Shown here: positions 45,830 to 56,234 of the stretch, piece by piece
Layout of the letters: each line of letters begins with the position of its first letter
Position numbering within the stretch: position 1 is the stretch's first letter
Notes under the pieces: model-generated
Told to the model about the DNA's origin: nothing
Seen by the model: only the letters and a program-made list of their open reading frames with translations
Database searches by the model: none
Translations under genes and position numbers: made by a program
Assembly: GCF_947495965.1 (NCBI RefSeq)
Contig: NZ_CANMBB010000004.1
Location: forward strand, 186,001-250,000
Length of the DNA: 64,000 bases
DNA from: an uncultured Maribacter sp.
GTDB lineage: Bacteria; Bacteroidota; Bacteroidia; Flavobacteriales; Flavobacteriaceae
Direction of reading: 5' to 3'

Positions 45830-46185
45830 TTACTGTATTTTTAGTTTGGTTTTGCAAAAAAAGCACTTTTAGATGGGCTCTAATGTTATCTTTGGGTTAT
45901 ATCTTTAGAAAAATACGCTTTTTTAGTTATTGTTAGGAAATGTATTACATTATTTTAGCTTTTTACTAGTATATATGTAATAAGTATTAGGTTTTCTTTT
46001 AATATTTATTACTATTCTTTTGATCCAAACTTAATGAACATTATGGAATAAAACGTATAATTAATATAGTAGTTTGGGTTTAACCTTAAAACTAGTATTA
46101 AAATGTTAAATTTTTAGAGTTTGTGTTTCTAATATGTAAGGTTTTCTTTTTAATGGAGTACTAAAATGAAGTAATAGATTCATTT
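45830..46185. other. 356-bp AT-rich intergenic region between divergent genes
   Basis: The region separates the divergent PiT-like gene and the outer-membrane protein gene. It holds a plus-strand TATCTTTG box at 45887-45894 and a minus-strand TAAGTTTG at 46026-46033, both fitting the -7 consensus but far from the starts. I see no RNA gene or coding frame. Confidence 0.4.
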
Positions 46186-47163
46186 ATGTATTTTAAAATT
46201 ACTTTTCTTGCTTTTATTTTAGGGATAAGTCAGCAAATTTATTCCCAAACATGTTGTTCTGGTGGTGTACCGTTGTCTAATAATTTAGGATTGTCTAATA
46301 ATGGAAAAGGAGGTTTTCAATTAGGGGTTAATTATGATTATAATAATCTAAATACTTTAAATGCTGGTTCAAGTAAATTAAATGATGATTCTAGACAAAG
46401 GATAACTAATTCTATTCTAGTAAATACAAATTATGCTTTTACAAATCAATTTTCTTTAGAAACACTTTTTACATGGGTTAACCAAACTAGAACTATATCA
46501 CAGTTTGGAAATGAAAATTTCACAGAAACTTCAGGAATAGGAGATGCGGTTGTTCTACTAAAATATAGAATGCTAGATGTTTTAGGGGAAAACACATTTC
46601 TTAATTTAGGTACAGGAGTAAAAGTGCCATTGGGGAAGTCTGATTTTACTTCGGAGGAAGGAATTCAATTAACTTCAGATTTACAACCTGGTAGTGGAGC
46701 TTGGGATGGTTTAGGTTGGCTTTCTTTTTCTAAAAACGGAATTTTAAGACCTTCAGGAACTGTTTCTACCAGTGCTATTTATAGGTTTACGGGAGTTAAT
46801 TCTTCTTATTTAAATAATACTTCTACATATGAATTTGGTAATACCCTTCAAATAAGTGCAGGTTATACAGATCAACTGTTAATTTTTAATACTATAGTTA
46901 ACCCTGGGTTAGTATTTAAGTATAGAAAATCATGGAGTGATAAAATAGATGATTCAGAAATACCTAATACAGGTGGGAATTGGGTTTTTGTTAGACCAGA
47001 ATTAAATATTCAAATTACACCAAACTTCAATGCAATTACTAAAATGGAAGTGCCATTATATAGCTACGTTGAAGGAACACAATTAACACCCACATTTAGA
47101 GTAACAGCAGGATTGCTGTTAAAAATTAATAAAAAAAATAAGAACTCTTTAAATATTAAATGA
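46186..47163 (+). CDS. Outer-membrane beta-barrel protein, transporter-like, unknown function
   Basis: A 325-residue protein with signal peptide (LAFILGISQQIYSQ), a CCSGG motif right after the cleavage site and alternating hydrophobic strands (GFQLGVNYDYNN, SLETLFTWVNQTRT, TFRVTAGLLLKI) typical of an outer-membrane barrel. I cannot assign a definite family; some such proteins are annotated as transporters. The Cys pair at the mature N terminus may bind metal. Its stop overlaps the start of the DUF3179 gene (ATGATG at 47160), so the two are coupled. Confidence 0.7.
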   Translation: MYFKITFLAFILGISQQIYSQTCCSGGVPLSNNLGLSNNGKGGFQLGVNYDYNNLNTLNAGSSKLNDDSRQRITNSILVNTNYAFTNQFSLETLFTWVNQTRTISQFGNENFTETSGIGDAVVLLKYRMLDVLGENTFLNLGTGVKVPLGKSDFTSEEGIQLTSDLQPGSGAWDGLGWLSFSKNGILRPSGTVSTSAIYRFTGVNSSYLNNTSTYEFGNTLQISAGYTDQLLIFNTIVNPGLVFKYRKSWSDKIDDSEIPNTGGNWVFVRPELNIQITPNFNAITKMEVPLYSYVEGTQLTPTFRVTAGLLLKINKKNKNSLNIK

Positions 47164-48209
47164 TGAAAAAAGGATTAAGATTATTGTTTTGTATTAGCAT
47201 GTTAGTATCCTGTAGCTCTTCTAATACAAATAATTCTATGGATGATAATAATTCATCCGAATGGAGTATTCCTATTCAGGATGTATTAGATGGAGGACCT
47301 GGTAGGGATGGAATACCGGCGTTAGAAAATCCAAATCTTATTAATGTATCTGAAGTAACATTTTTAGCAGATTCAGATTTAGTAATTGGCTATAAAAATG
47401 GAGATGATGTTAGAGCATACCCACATGTAATTTTAGATTGGCATGAAATTATTAATGATAATGTAGGAGCTACTTCTGTAGCAATTACATATTGCCCATT
47501 AACAGGAACGGGTATAGGGTGGAATAGAGTAATTAATGGTGCGGAGACTACTTTTGGTGTTTCGGGACTTTTGTATAATACGAACTTAATTCCATTTGAT
47601 AGGGCTACGGGAAGTAATTGGTCACAAATTTTAAATGAATCTGTTAATGGCGATTTAATAGGGAGTAAGGCAGCTATTGTACCCCTATTAGAAACTACTT
47701 GGGGGGTCTGGAAAACTTTATATCCAGATTCAAAAGTTGTTAGTACTAATACAGGTTTTTCTAGAACTTATGGAACATCCCCATATGGAGACTATAACAC
47801 CAATAATACTCGTTTTCTTTTTCCTGTAGAAAAGGATTCTAGATTGCCTTTAAAAGAGAGGGTTTATGCTGTTATTAATGGGAGTAAGGCAAAAGCATAT
47901 AGATTTAGTGATTTTTCGCAAGGAGTAGTTGTTAAAGATAATTTTGAAGGAAATAATTATTTAGTAGTTGGCAATGCTAATTTTATTCTTGCATTTTTAT
48001 TAGATGCAGATACGGAAAATTTAGATTTTACTTATATATATGACGATACTGAATTAATGCTAGAAGATAATGAAGGAAATGTATGGAATGTTTTTGGAGA
48101 GGCTGTGTCTGGATCAAGAATGGGGCAATTACTAAAGCCTGCCGTAGCATTTAAAGGTTTTTGGTTTTCTATTCCTGCATTTTATAGTACAGAGATTTAT
48201 AGTAACTAA
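47160..48209 (+). CDS. DUF3179 domain-containing lipoprotein
   Basis: A 349-residue lipoprotein (signal FCISMLVSCSSSN, Cys about residue 19) with the DUF3179 family pattern: DVLDGGPGRDGIPAL, VIGYKNGDDVRAYPHVILDWHEIIND, AITYCPLTGTGIGWNR and a Trp-rich middle (TTWGVWKTLYPDSKVVSTNTGFSRTYG). The Cys in TYCPLTGT is conserved in this family. Function is unknown. The start overlaps the upstream barrel gene by 4 bases. Confidence 0.88.
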   Translation: MMKKGLRLLFCISMLVSCSSSNTNNSMDDNNSSEWSIPIQDVLDGGPGRDGIPALENPNLINVSEVTFLADSDLVIGYKNGDDVRAYPHVILDWHEIINDNVGATSVAITYCPLTGTGIGWNRVINGAETTFGVSGLLYNTNLIPFDRATGSNWSQILNESVNGDLIGSKAAIVPLLETTWGVWKTLYPDSKVVSTNTGFSRTYGTSPYGDYNTNNTRFLFPVEKDSRLPLKERVYAVINGSKAKAYRFSDFSQGVVVKDNFEGNNYLVVGNANFILAFLLDADTENLDFTYIYDDTELMLEDNEGNVWNVFGEAVSGSRMGQLLKPAVAFKGFWFSIPAFYSTEIYSN

Positions 48210-48224
48210 AAAATGGTATAAAAT

Positions 48225-48261
48225 AAAATCCCGCTTTGAAATTTTTCAAAGCGGGATTTTT
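48225..48261. terminator. Terminator between DUF3179 gene and groEL
   Basis: Arms AAAATCCCGCTTTGAA and TTCAAAGCGGGATTTT form a perfect stem with a short loop and T-runs, between the convergent genes. Confidence 0.85.
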
Positions 48262-48282
48262 ATTGTGATTTCGTAAAGAATA

Positions 48283-50006
<1,724 letters not shown>

Positions 50007-50009
50007 CAA

Positions 50010-50288
50010 TTAAACAATTGCTAGAATATCGCTTTCACGCATCATTAAATAATCGGTTCCTTCTAATTTTAATTCGGTTCCTGCATATTTTCCATAAAGG
50101 ACAGAGTCTCCAACTTTTACAGTTACAGCTTCATCTTTAGTTCCTGGACCAACTGCAACAACTTTTCCTTTTTGAGGTTTTTCTTTTGCAGTATCTGGGA
50201 TATAAATTCCAGAAGCTGTTTTAGTCTCAGCAGCCATTGGCTCTATAAGAACTCTATCTGCTAATGGTTGAATTTTTACTTTTGCCAT
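50010..50288 (-). CDS. groES: Co-chaperonin GroES (Hsp10)
   Basis: A 92-residue GroES with [35 protein letters not shown], the mobile loop included, and [15 protein letters not shown]. It caps the GroEL cavity. It heads the groES-groEL operon; a terminator hairpin at 50375-50410 separates it from secG upstream. Confidence 0.97.
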   Translation of the reverse strand: MAKVKIQPLADRVLIEPMAAETKTASGIYIPDTAKEKPQKGKVVAVGPGTKDEAVTVKVGDSVLYGKYAGTELKLEGTDYLMMRESDILAIV

Positions 50289-50349
50289 TATATAAATTTT
50301 TAAATTGGTTTATTAAAATCTAGATTTATTTAGGCAGTAATTATGCCAT

Positions 50350-50365
50350 TGCTATTTTTCTGCCA
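50350..50365 (-). promoter_or_regulatory. Sigma-54-like -24/-12 element before groES (putative)
   Basis: On the minus strand TGGCAGAAAAATAGCA resembles TGGCAC-N5-TTGCA with GG and GC twelve positions apart, two mismatches, about 62 bases before the groES ATG. A sigma-54-type activator gene lies nearby (52279-53565). Weak evidence. Confidence 0.3.
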
Positions 50366-50374
50366 TATTTAAAT

Positions 50375-50410
50375 AAAAAATGCCAGCTTGTCATAAAGCT
50401 GGCATTTTTT
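50375..50410 (-). terminator. Terminator after secG
   Basis: Arms AAAAAATGCCAGCTT and AAGCTGGCATTTTTT lie between secG and groES, giving both A- and T-run flanks. Confidence 0.85.
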
Positions 50411-50431
50411 AAAATATATTTTATGTAGTTA

Positions 50432-50794
50432 TTACTCTGCTGGAGCAGTTTCTTGTGTTGCTGGAGCAGGAGTTGTTGTTTCTACAGGTGCTGTTTCTTC
50501 AGGAACAACGGTCTCTATATCATCTCCTTGTAATAATTTAGAATCTGCATCACCAAAGTTTCCTTTTAAAGCAATGTTAGATGCTAGTATTAAAACAACT
50601 AAAAGAGCAGCTAATGTCCATGTACTTTTATCTAAAAAGTCACCGGTTTTTTTAACACCGCCCACTACTTGTGTGCCACCGCCACCAAAAGAAGAAGAAA
50701 GTCCTCCACCTTTAGGGTTTTGTACCATTATTACTAATATTAGTAAGAAACATACGATGATTATAAGAATCAAAAAAATGGAAAAGGTGCTCAT
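50432..50794 (-). CDS. secG: Preprotein translocase subunit SecG
   Basis: A 120-residue membrane protein with two helices (about residues 3-23 and 58-75) joined by VQNPKGGGLSSSFGGGGTQVVGGVKKT, the SecG loop motif. The C-terminal tail is acidic and Pro/Thr-rich. It assists SecYE in protein export. It follows the TPR-like gene by 5 bases. Confidence 0.93.
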   Translation of the reverse strand: MSTFSIFLILIIIVCFLLILVIMVQNPKGGGLSSSFGGGGTQVVGGVKKTGDFLDKSTWTLAALLVVLILASNIALKGNFGDADSKLLQGDDIETVVPEETAPVETTTPAPATQETAPAE

Positions 50795-50799
50795 TGTGC

Positions 50800-51738
50800 T
50801 TAGTTATTATCCTGTTGTAATTTTTCTACCGCTTTAATTCGGTCTGCAAAGAAACTACTTTTTTCTGGATATTTCAAACTTAATATTTTATAGGCCTGTA
50901 TTGCTTTTTTGTACTTTTTTTGCTCTAGGTAAACCTTGGCTAAAGTTTGTGTCATTAATTCATTCTGATTAATGGTTGTAGAGTCTTTTATATCTATTTT
51001 TGGTGTACTGTTTTTTTGCGGTACAATTTTAGGGCTTTTTGCAATAAACTCATCTATACGATCAAATTTTTTGCTTTTCGGAGTCTTTTTTTCGGGTACC
51101 TTATTCGTTACTTCTTTTGTTTCTTTTTGCTTAGGGGTGTCTTCTGTTCTATTAATTTCTTTGAAAGATGCTAATTGAAGCCATTGCGCAAAAGAATGTT
51201 TTTCCTTTTTATCAAAAGGTATTGGAGTTCCAATTTCTAATTTGTCTTTGGAAGATTGTATAGGGTCTATATTTTTCTTTTCAGTATTTGAGGTGTTTGG
51301 CGTTTCTTTACTTTTAAAAAGTTTTGGGTCTAATATTTTGTTAGCGTCCTCTTTGTCTTGCGGTAATGGTTTGTCTTCAGATTTTTCTATAAGAAGTTTT
51401 TCTTCTTTCGTAGGGATGTTTATTTCTTCGACACTAACGTTTAAATCGGCTATTTCTACTTCCTTAACAGGAGTGTTAGATTTTTTTATTTTTTGTAAAA
51501 AGTTTTTACTTGTTATAAAATTAAAAAGAACGTCTCTATCTGCAGTATAAGCAGCAGTAATTTTTAATGCATTATTGTATTTGTAGCTATTTAAATTTTT
51601 TAGTCCTTTTAAGTGTAGTGCTCTTGCAGCTTGAAAATAAGGGTATTCTTCAAGAATTTCTTCTAATTGATTTGTTTGAATAGGGGTAACAACCTTATTC
51701 GGATTTTTTAATAAATATGTGAAATCTTCTACATTCAT
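50800..51738 (-). CDS. Conserved protein with C-terminal TPR-like repeat
   Basis: A 312-residue protein without a signal peptide. The N-terminal part (EEILEEYPYFQAARALHLKGLKNLNSYKYNNALK) and the C-terminal segment (TLAKVYLEQKKYKKAIQAYKILSLKYPEK) look like tetratricopeptide units, separated by a long Lys/Glu/Pro-rich low-complexity region. It may act as an adaptor in protein interactions; function is unknown. It is placed between lptE and secG with short gaps, and so is part of the miaB-to-secG transcription run. Confidence 0.78.
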   Translation of the reverse strand: MNVEDFTYLLKNPNKVVTPIQTNQLEEILEEYPYFQAARALHLKGLKNLNSYKYNNALKITAAYTADRDVLFNFITSKNFLQKIKKSNTPVKEVEIADLNVSVEEINIPTKEEKLLIEKSEDKPLPQDKEDANKILDPKLFKSKETPNTSNTEKKNIDPIQSSKDKLEIGTPIPFDKKEKHSFAQWLQLASFKEINRTEDTPKQKETKEVTNKVPEKKTPKSKKFDRIDEFIAKSPKIVPQKNSTPKIDIKDSTTINQNELMTQTLAKVYLEQKKYKKAIQAYKILSLKYPEKSSFFADRIKAVEKLQQDNN

Positions 51739-51744
51739 AAGAAA

Positions 51745-52275
51745 TTACCAATCTGCTAAAGAGGCGTTAAAAATATCTTGGGTTATACGTTCAAAAATAA
51801 CTTCATGCGCCGTACTTTTTACATTAATTAACTGTAAGTTGGCATCAAAATCATAAAAGAAAGAAAAATTTTGTTCAAAATCTACATCTTCTTTAGTGTT
51901 ATTAAAAAAGCGACATTTAACACGAACAGTTAAGCGGTTTTGTGCTGCTGTTTGTTGTGCTGTAGCAGTCATAGGGGAAATACGATATTCTGTTATTTCG
52001 CCCTCATATAATAAATCTGCGTTGCCATTATTTACTAAATCTAAGTTAGATTGGTTTAAAATACGGTCTTGTAATGCTAACGTAAAATCACGATCCATGC
52101 CTGGTTCAAAAGTAGAGCCTGGGCTTTGCGAAGCATAGTTTTGAAAATAGTTTACTTGAAACGTTTTTGCAGTACCAGGATTACCGCCTGTAAAATTATA
52201 AACACCACAGCCATTTAGGAGCAAGGCAATAAAAATAGGTAATGCACTATTTTTTATTTTAAGTAATACTTTCAT
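51745..52275 (-). CDS. lptE: LptE family LPS assembly lipoprotein
   Basis: A 176-residue lipoprotein (signal FIALLLNGCGVYNFTGG, Cys about residue 23). The mature part resembles Bacteroidetes LptE-like proteins: KTFQVNYFQNYASQSPGSTFEPGMDRDFTLALQDRILNQSNL, followed by a beta-strand region. It is expected to plug the LptD channel for LPS transport at the outer membrane. It starts 3 bases after the activator gene's stop on the same strand. Confidence 0.87.
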   Translation of the reverse strand: MKVLLKIKNSALPIFIALLLNGCGVYNFTGGNPGTAKTFQVNYFQNYASQSPGSTFEPGMDRDFTLALQDRILNQSNLDLVNNGNADLLYEGEITEYRISPMTATAQQTAAQNRLTVRVKCRFFNNTKEDVDFEQNFSFFYDFDANLQLINVKSTAHEVIFERITQDIFNASLADW

Positions 52276-52278
52276 TTT

Positions 52279-53565
52279 TTATAAATCGTATTGTTTAATT
52301 TTTCTATACAATGTTCTTTCAGATATGCCTAATTCAGATGCGGCAGCTTTACGTTTACCTCTATTACGTTCTAAAGATTTTTTAATTAATTCTATTTCTT
52401 TTTCTTGTAAAGATAGGGTTTCTTCTTCTTCAATTTCTTCTGCAAAATGGTATTTGTCATCTATAGTAGATAGCGGTCTTGTTACATTTGCTTTCTCTGT
52501 TGTTGGCTCTGGTAACTGTAAAATAGGTAATATAGAATCTTCTGTTTGCGATTCCTCGTTATCATTAGTGTTAGTGTCCCCGTATATTTTTTGAATAAGG
52601 TGCTCGTTTTCTTCTTGTACTTTTTGGGTGTCGTTGTTTTTTAACAACTCCATGGTTAGTTTTTTAAGGTCATTTAAATCCCCTTTCATATCAAACAAAA
52701 CCTTGTAAAGAATTTCGCGTTCGTTACTAAAGTCACTTTCTTTTTTCTCTTGCCCAATTACAGCAGGCAAATTGTTTTTGCTAGCATTAGGAAGGTATCC
52801 GTTTAACGTTTCTAAAGTGATATTTCTTTTTTCTTCTAATACGGAAACTTGTTCTGCAATGTTTCTTAGCTGGCGGATATTTCCTGGCCATCTATATTTT
52901 AATAATAATTGTATGGCATTATCATCTAGCCTAATAGTTGGCATTTTATACTTTTGACCAAAATCTGAAGCAAATTTTCTAAATAGTAAATGAATGTCAC
53001 CTTCTCTTTCTCTAAGAGGAGGAATATTTAATTCTACAGTGCTTAATCTGTAATATAAATCTTCTCTAAACTTTTCTTTTTTTATGGCTTCAAACATATT
53101 CACGTTTGTTGCTGCAACAATACGAACATCTGTTTTTTGCACTTGAGAGGAGCCTACTTTTAAAAATTCGCCATTTTCTAAAACACGTAATAAACGTACC
53201 TGTGTGGTAAGAGGCAATTCACCAACTTCATCTAAAAAAATGGTTCCACCATCTGCAACTTCAAAATACCCACTTCTAGTAGATGTAGCACCAGTAAAGG
53301 CACCTTTTTCATGTCCAAAAAGTTCACTGTCTATAGTTCCCTCTGGAATAGCTCCACAGTTTACAGCAATATATTTTGCATGTTTTCTATGCGATAAAGA
53401 ATGTATAATTTTTGGAATAGATTCTTTACCAACACCACTTTCTCCTGTAACCAAAACAGAAATATCGGTAGGGGCAACCTGTATTGCTTTTTCTAAGGCA
53501 CGATTTAGTTTTGGATCGTTACCAATAATTTCAAATCGTTGTTTTATGGCCTGAATACTTTCCAT
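52279..53565 (-). CDS. Sigma-54-interacting transcriptional activator (AAA+ and Fis HTH)
   Basis: A 428-residue protein without a receiver domain. The AAA+ core has Walker A GESGVGKES, the sigma-54 contact loop GAFTGA, Walker B TIFLDEVGELP and the arginine region EKFREDLYYRLS. A charged linker (about residues 260-380) leads to a Fis-type helix-turn-helix, KAAASELGISERTLYRKIKQ. It would activate RpoN promoters by ATP-driven remodelling. No input domain is visible, so regulation may be by level or partner. It overlaps no gene but is packed between miaB and lptE. Confidence 0.92.
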   Translation of the reverse strand: MESIQAIKQRFEIIGNDPKLNRALEKAIQVAPTDISVLVTGESGVGKESIPKIIHSLSHRKHAKYIAVNCGAIPEGTIDSELFGHEKGAFTGATSTRSGYFEVADGGTIFLDEVGELPLTTQVRLLRVLENGEFLKVGSSQVQKTDVRIVAATNVNMFEAIKKEKFREDLYYRLSTVELNIPPLREREGDIHLLFRKFASDFGQKYKMPTIRLDDNAIQLLLKYRWPGNIRQLRNIAEQVSVLEEKRNITLETLNGYLPNASKNNLPAVIGQEKKESDFSNEREILYKVLFDMKGDLNDLKKLTMELLKNNDTQKVQEENEHLIQKIYGDTNTNDNEESQTEDSILPILQLPEPTTEKANVTRPLSTIDDKYHFAEEIEEEETLSLQEKEIELIKKSLERNRGKRKAAASELGISERTLYRKIKQYDL

Positions 53566-53573
53566 GGTATACT

Positions 53574-55019
53574 TTAATTATTATCAGAATATCCTACAGC
53601 AGTTCCTTTTAAGGTTGCAGAGGTGCAATCTTCAATTTTTACATTTACAAAATCTCCTACTTTGTAATTTTCTTTAGGAAAAACAACTACGGTACTTTGC
53701 GAGTTGCGTCCCATCCAATGTTTGTCCGATTTTTTAGAAGAACCTTCAATAAGAACTTCTTCTACTTTTCCTAAATGCATTTGCGTTCTATAATGGCAAT
53801 GCTCTCTTTGTAAAGCAATTACTTCTGCAAGTCTTCTTTGTTTTATTTCTTGGGGAATATCGTCTTCTAATTTTCTTGCCGCCATAGTTCCTGGTCTTTC
53901 GGAATAGGCATACATATAACCAAAATTATATTTTACATACTCTAAAGCCTTAAGTGTATCTTGGTGGTCTTCTTCTGTTTCTGTTGGGAAACCAATAATC
54001 ATATCTTGAGAAATAGAGCAGTCTGGAAGAATTTCACGAATGTTATCTATTAAAGTAAAATACTCTTCAATGGTATGTAATCGGTTCATTTCTTTAAGAA
54101 TCCTATTACTTCCACTTTGTAATGGTAAATGAATATGGTTGCATATATTTTTATACTTAGCTACGGTTTTAATGACATCTAAGGTCATGTCTTGCGGATT
54201 AGAAGTAGAAAAACGAATTCGCATTTTTGGTTGTGTCTCAGCAACTTTAGCTAATAAGTTTGCAAAGTTTACAGCCGTTGCCTTTTGCATTTCAGAGGCA
54301 TTTTCAAAATCTTTTCGTAATCCGCCACCATACCATAAGTAGCTGTCTACATTCTGACCAAGAAGGGTGATTTCTTTATATCCTTTATTCCATAAATCGT
54401 TTACTTCTTCTAAAATAGATTGTGGTTCTCTACTACGTTCTCTTCCTCTAGTAAAAGGAACTACGCAAAAGGTACACATATTATCGCAGCCACGGGTAAT
54501 AGATACAAAAGCATTTACGCCATTAGTGTGTAAACGTATTGGAGCAATATCTCCATAGGTTTCTTCTTTAGATAAAATTACGTTTACTGCATTTTTACCA
54601 TCATCAATTTCTTGGATAAGATTAGGAAGGTCTTTATAGGCATCTGGACCAACCACCATATCTACTATTTTTTCTTCTTCAAGAAATTTACTTTTTAGTC
54701 TTTCTGCCATGCAACCTAAAACCCCAACTTTTAAATGCGGTCTGTCTTTTTTTACGGCGTTAAATTTTTGTAAGCGTTTACGAACCGTTTGTTCTGCTTT
54801 ATCCCGAATAGAACAAGTATTTACTAAAACTAAGTCTGCATCTTCTAGTTTTTGAGTAGTGCTAAAACCTTCTTTGGTTAAAATAGAAGCTACAACTTCA
54901 CTATCGGCAAAATTCATAGCACAGCCATAACTTTCTAAATATAATTTACGACTATTAGTGTCATTATTACCTAAAGAAATTGTGGTTCCTTGTATAGATT
55001 CGTCTATAGTTTTTTCCAT
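53574..55019 (-). CDS. miaB: tRNA-2-methylthio-N6-dimethylallyladenosine synthase MiaB
   Basis: A radical-SAM methylthiotransferase of about 481 residues. The N-terminal UPF0004 domain has LESYGCAMNFADSEVVA with cluster-binding Cys, and further Cys in LVNTCSIRDKAEQ and GVLGCMAERLK. The radical SAM CxxxCxxC is TRGCDNMCTFCVVPFTRGRERSR. A TRAM domain lies at the C terminus. It modifies A37 of tRNAs reading codons that start with U. I chose ATG 55019; an ATG at 55037 adds six residues and is also possible. Confidence 0.95.
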   Translation of the reverse strand: MEKTIDESIQGTTISLGNNDTNSRKLYLESYGCAMNFADSEVVASILTKEGFSTTQKLEDADLVLVNTCSIRDKAEQTVRKRLQKFNAVKKDRPHLKVGVLGCMAERLKSKFLEEEKIVDMVVGPDAYKDLPNLIQEIDDGKNAVNVILSKEETYGDIAPIRLHTNGVNAFVSITRGCDNMCTFCVVPFTRGRERSREPQSILEEVNDLWNKGYKEITLLGQNVDSYLWYGGGLRKDFENASEMQKATAVNFANLLAKVAETQPKMRIRFSTSNPQDMTLDVIKTVAKYKNICNHIHLPLQSGSNRILKEMNRLHTIEEYFTLIDNIREILPDCSISQDMIIGFPTETEEDHQDTLKALEYVKYNFGYMYAYSERPGTMAARKLEDDIPQEIKQRRLAEVIALQREHCHYRTQMHLGKVEEVLIEGSSKKSDKHWMGRNSQSTVVVFPKENYKVGDFVNVKIEDCTSATLKGTAVGYSDNN

Positions 55020-55155
55020 GTAATTACTTGACTTCATTTTGGATTAAAAGAATTGCAAAGATAACGCTAAAATCAAAATTATGACAAATTGACAGTTGTA
55101 AAGTTTTTATAAAATTTAAAGTACACCAGTTAAAATATCTATAGTTTAAAATTTA

Positions 55156-55173
55156 TTACCAATCGTTCGGTAA
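55156..55173. promoter_or_regulatory. TetR operator 1
   Basis: TTACCAATCGTTCGGTAA is an imperfect palindrome that shares its right half, TTCGGTAA, with a second site at 55784-55801. It lies where a -33 element of the TetR promoter would be; a TACTTTTG box follows at 55189-55196, only 4 bases from the ATG. Confidence 0.7.
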
Positions 55174-55188
55174 TTCAATAAATTTTAT

Positions 55189-55196
55189 TACTTTTG
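55189..55196 (+). promoter_or_regulatory. TetR gene -7 box
   Basis: TACTTTTG fits TAnnTTTG and ends 4 bases before the start codon at 55201, so the transcript may be leaderless. Operator 1 lies just upstream. Confidence 0.5.
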
Positions 55197-55200
55197 TCTT

Positions 55201-55764
55201 ATGAGACCGCAAAAAGTATTAGATATAGAAATTTTAACAGGCTTAGCTAAAGTTTTTCGTTCTAAAGGATACGAAGGAGCAAGTTTAAAAGATTTGTCTG
55301 AGGCTGCAGGTCTAAAAAAGGCTAGTTTGTATCATAGATTCCCTAATGGAAAACAAGAAATGGCCGATGCAGTTTTAAATCATATATCTGATTGGGTTGA
55401 TGAGAATATTTTTAGCAATTTATTAGATAACGATTTAACGCCTGAAAATAGACTAAAAAAAGGACTAGCAGGAGTTAGAATGTTATATGATGGCGGAAAG
55501 GAAATTTGCATATTTAGAGCATTATCAATGCAAGCGGGTATAGAACTATTTGAAGAACAAGTGAAAAATGGTATGAATGTATGGATAACAAACTTTAAAA
55601 AACTTGGATTGGCTTTTAATTTATCTCATGACGAAGCTGAAAATAGAGCCATACAAGTTTTAATTGAATTGCAAGGAAGTTTAATTGTTGCAAAAGGTTT
55701 AGGAGAACTAACTGTTTTTGAAAATACATTGCAAAAAATTGAAAATAAATATTTAAGGGATTAA
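55201..55764 (+). CDS. TetR/AcrR family transcriptional repressor
   Basis: A 187-residue protein with an N-terminal TetR helix-turn-helix: [45 protein letters not shown]. The C-terminal ligand-binding domain is helical and undefined. Matching palindromes before this gene and before the DUF1348 gene fit autoregulation and control of the downstream DUF1348 and hydrolase genes. The inducer is unknown. Confidence 0.92.
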   Translation: MRPQKVLDIEILTGLAKVFRSKGYEGASLKDLSEAAGLKKASLYHRFPNGKQEMADAVLNHISDWVDENIFSNLLDNDLTPENRLKKGLAGVRMLYDGGKEICIFRALSMQAGIELFEEQVKNGMNVWITNFKKLGLAFNLSHDEAENRAIQVLIELQGSLIVAKGLGELTVFENTLQKIENKYLRD

Positions 55765-55783
55765 AAAAAATTATTATTGTAAT

Positions 55784-55801
55784 TTACCGAATGTTCGGTA
55801 A
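55784..55801. promoter_or_regulatory. TetR operator 2
   Basis: TTACCGAATGTTCGGTAA has perfect 8-base arms around TG. It lies between the TetR gene and the DUF1348 gene and overlaps the apparent upstream ATG at 55791, which argues for the DUF1348 start at 55815. Confidence 0.78.
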
Positions 55802-55814
55802 TAAATTTAAAACT

Positions 55815-56222
55815 ATGAAGAAATTACCAGTACCACCTTTTAATGAAGAAACTGCTAAGCAAAAAGTGCAAATGGCAGAAAATGCATGGAATAGTAAAGA
55901 CCCTGTTGTGGTTTCTATGGCTTATACTATAGATACAGAATGGCGAAATAGAGTCAGTTTTATCAATGGTAGAAAAGAAGTGCAAAATTTTTTGAAAAAC
56001 AAGTGGAGTAATGAGCTAAACTATAAGCTAAAAAAAGAGCTTTGGGGTTTTAGGAATAATAGAATTGCAGTACGTTTTGAATATGAATATATGAATGTAA
56101 AAGGGCAATGGTTTAGAGCTTACGGAAATGAAAATTGGGAATTTGACGAAAACGGATTAATGCAAAAACGCTTTGCAAGTATTAATGATATAGAAATTAA
56201 AGAATCTGAAAGAAAATTGTAA
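55815..56222 (+). CDS. DUF1348 / SnoaL-like (NTF2-fold) protein
   Basis: From ATG 55815 the protein is 135 residues: [29 protein letters not shown], then ALAYT-like [22 protein letters not shown] and [23 protein letters not shown], the DUF1348 pattern of an NTF2-like cone fold. The role is unknown; members may bind small hydrophobic ligands. A start at 55791 would lie within the operator and is rejected. It precedes a lipoprotein hydrolase gene by 12 bases. Confidence 0.87.
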   Translation: MKKLPVPPFNEETAKQKVQMAENAWNSKDPVVVSMAYTIDTEWRNRVSFINGRKEVQNFLKNKWSNELNYKLKKELWGFRNNRIAVRFEYEYMNVKGQWFRAYGNENWEFDENGLMQKRFASINDIEIKESERKL

Positions 56223-56234
56223 ATAATTTATCCT

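Noticed and set aside
55791-55814. ATG at 55791 as start of the DUF1348 gene
   Set aside because: It lies within the near-perfect operator palindrome, and the family-like sequence begins at the ATG at 55815.
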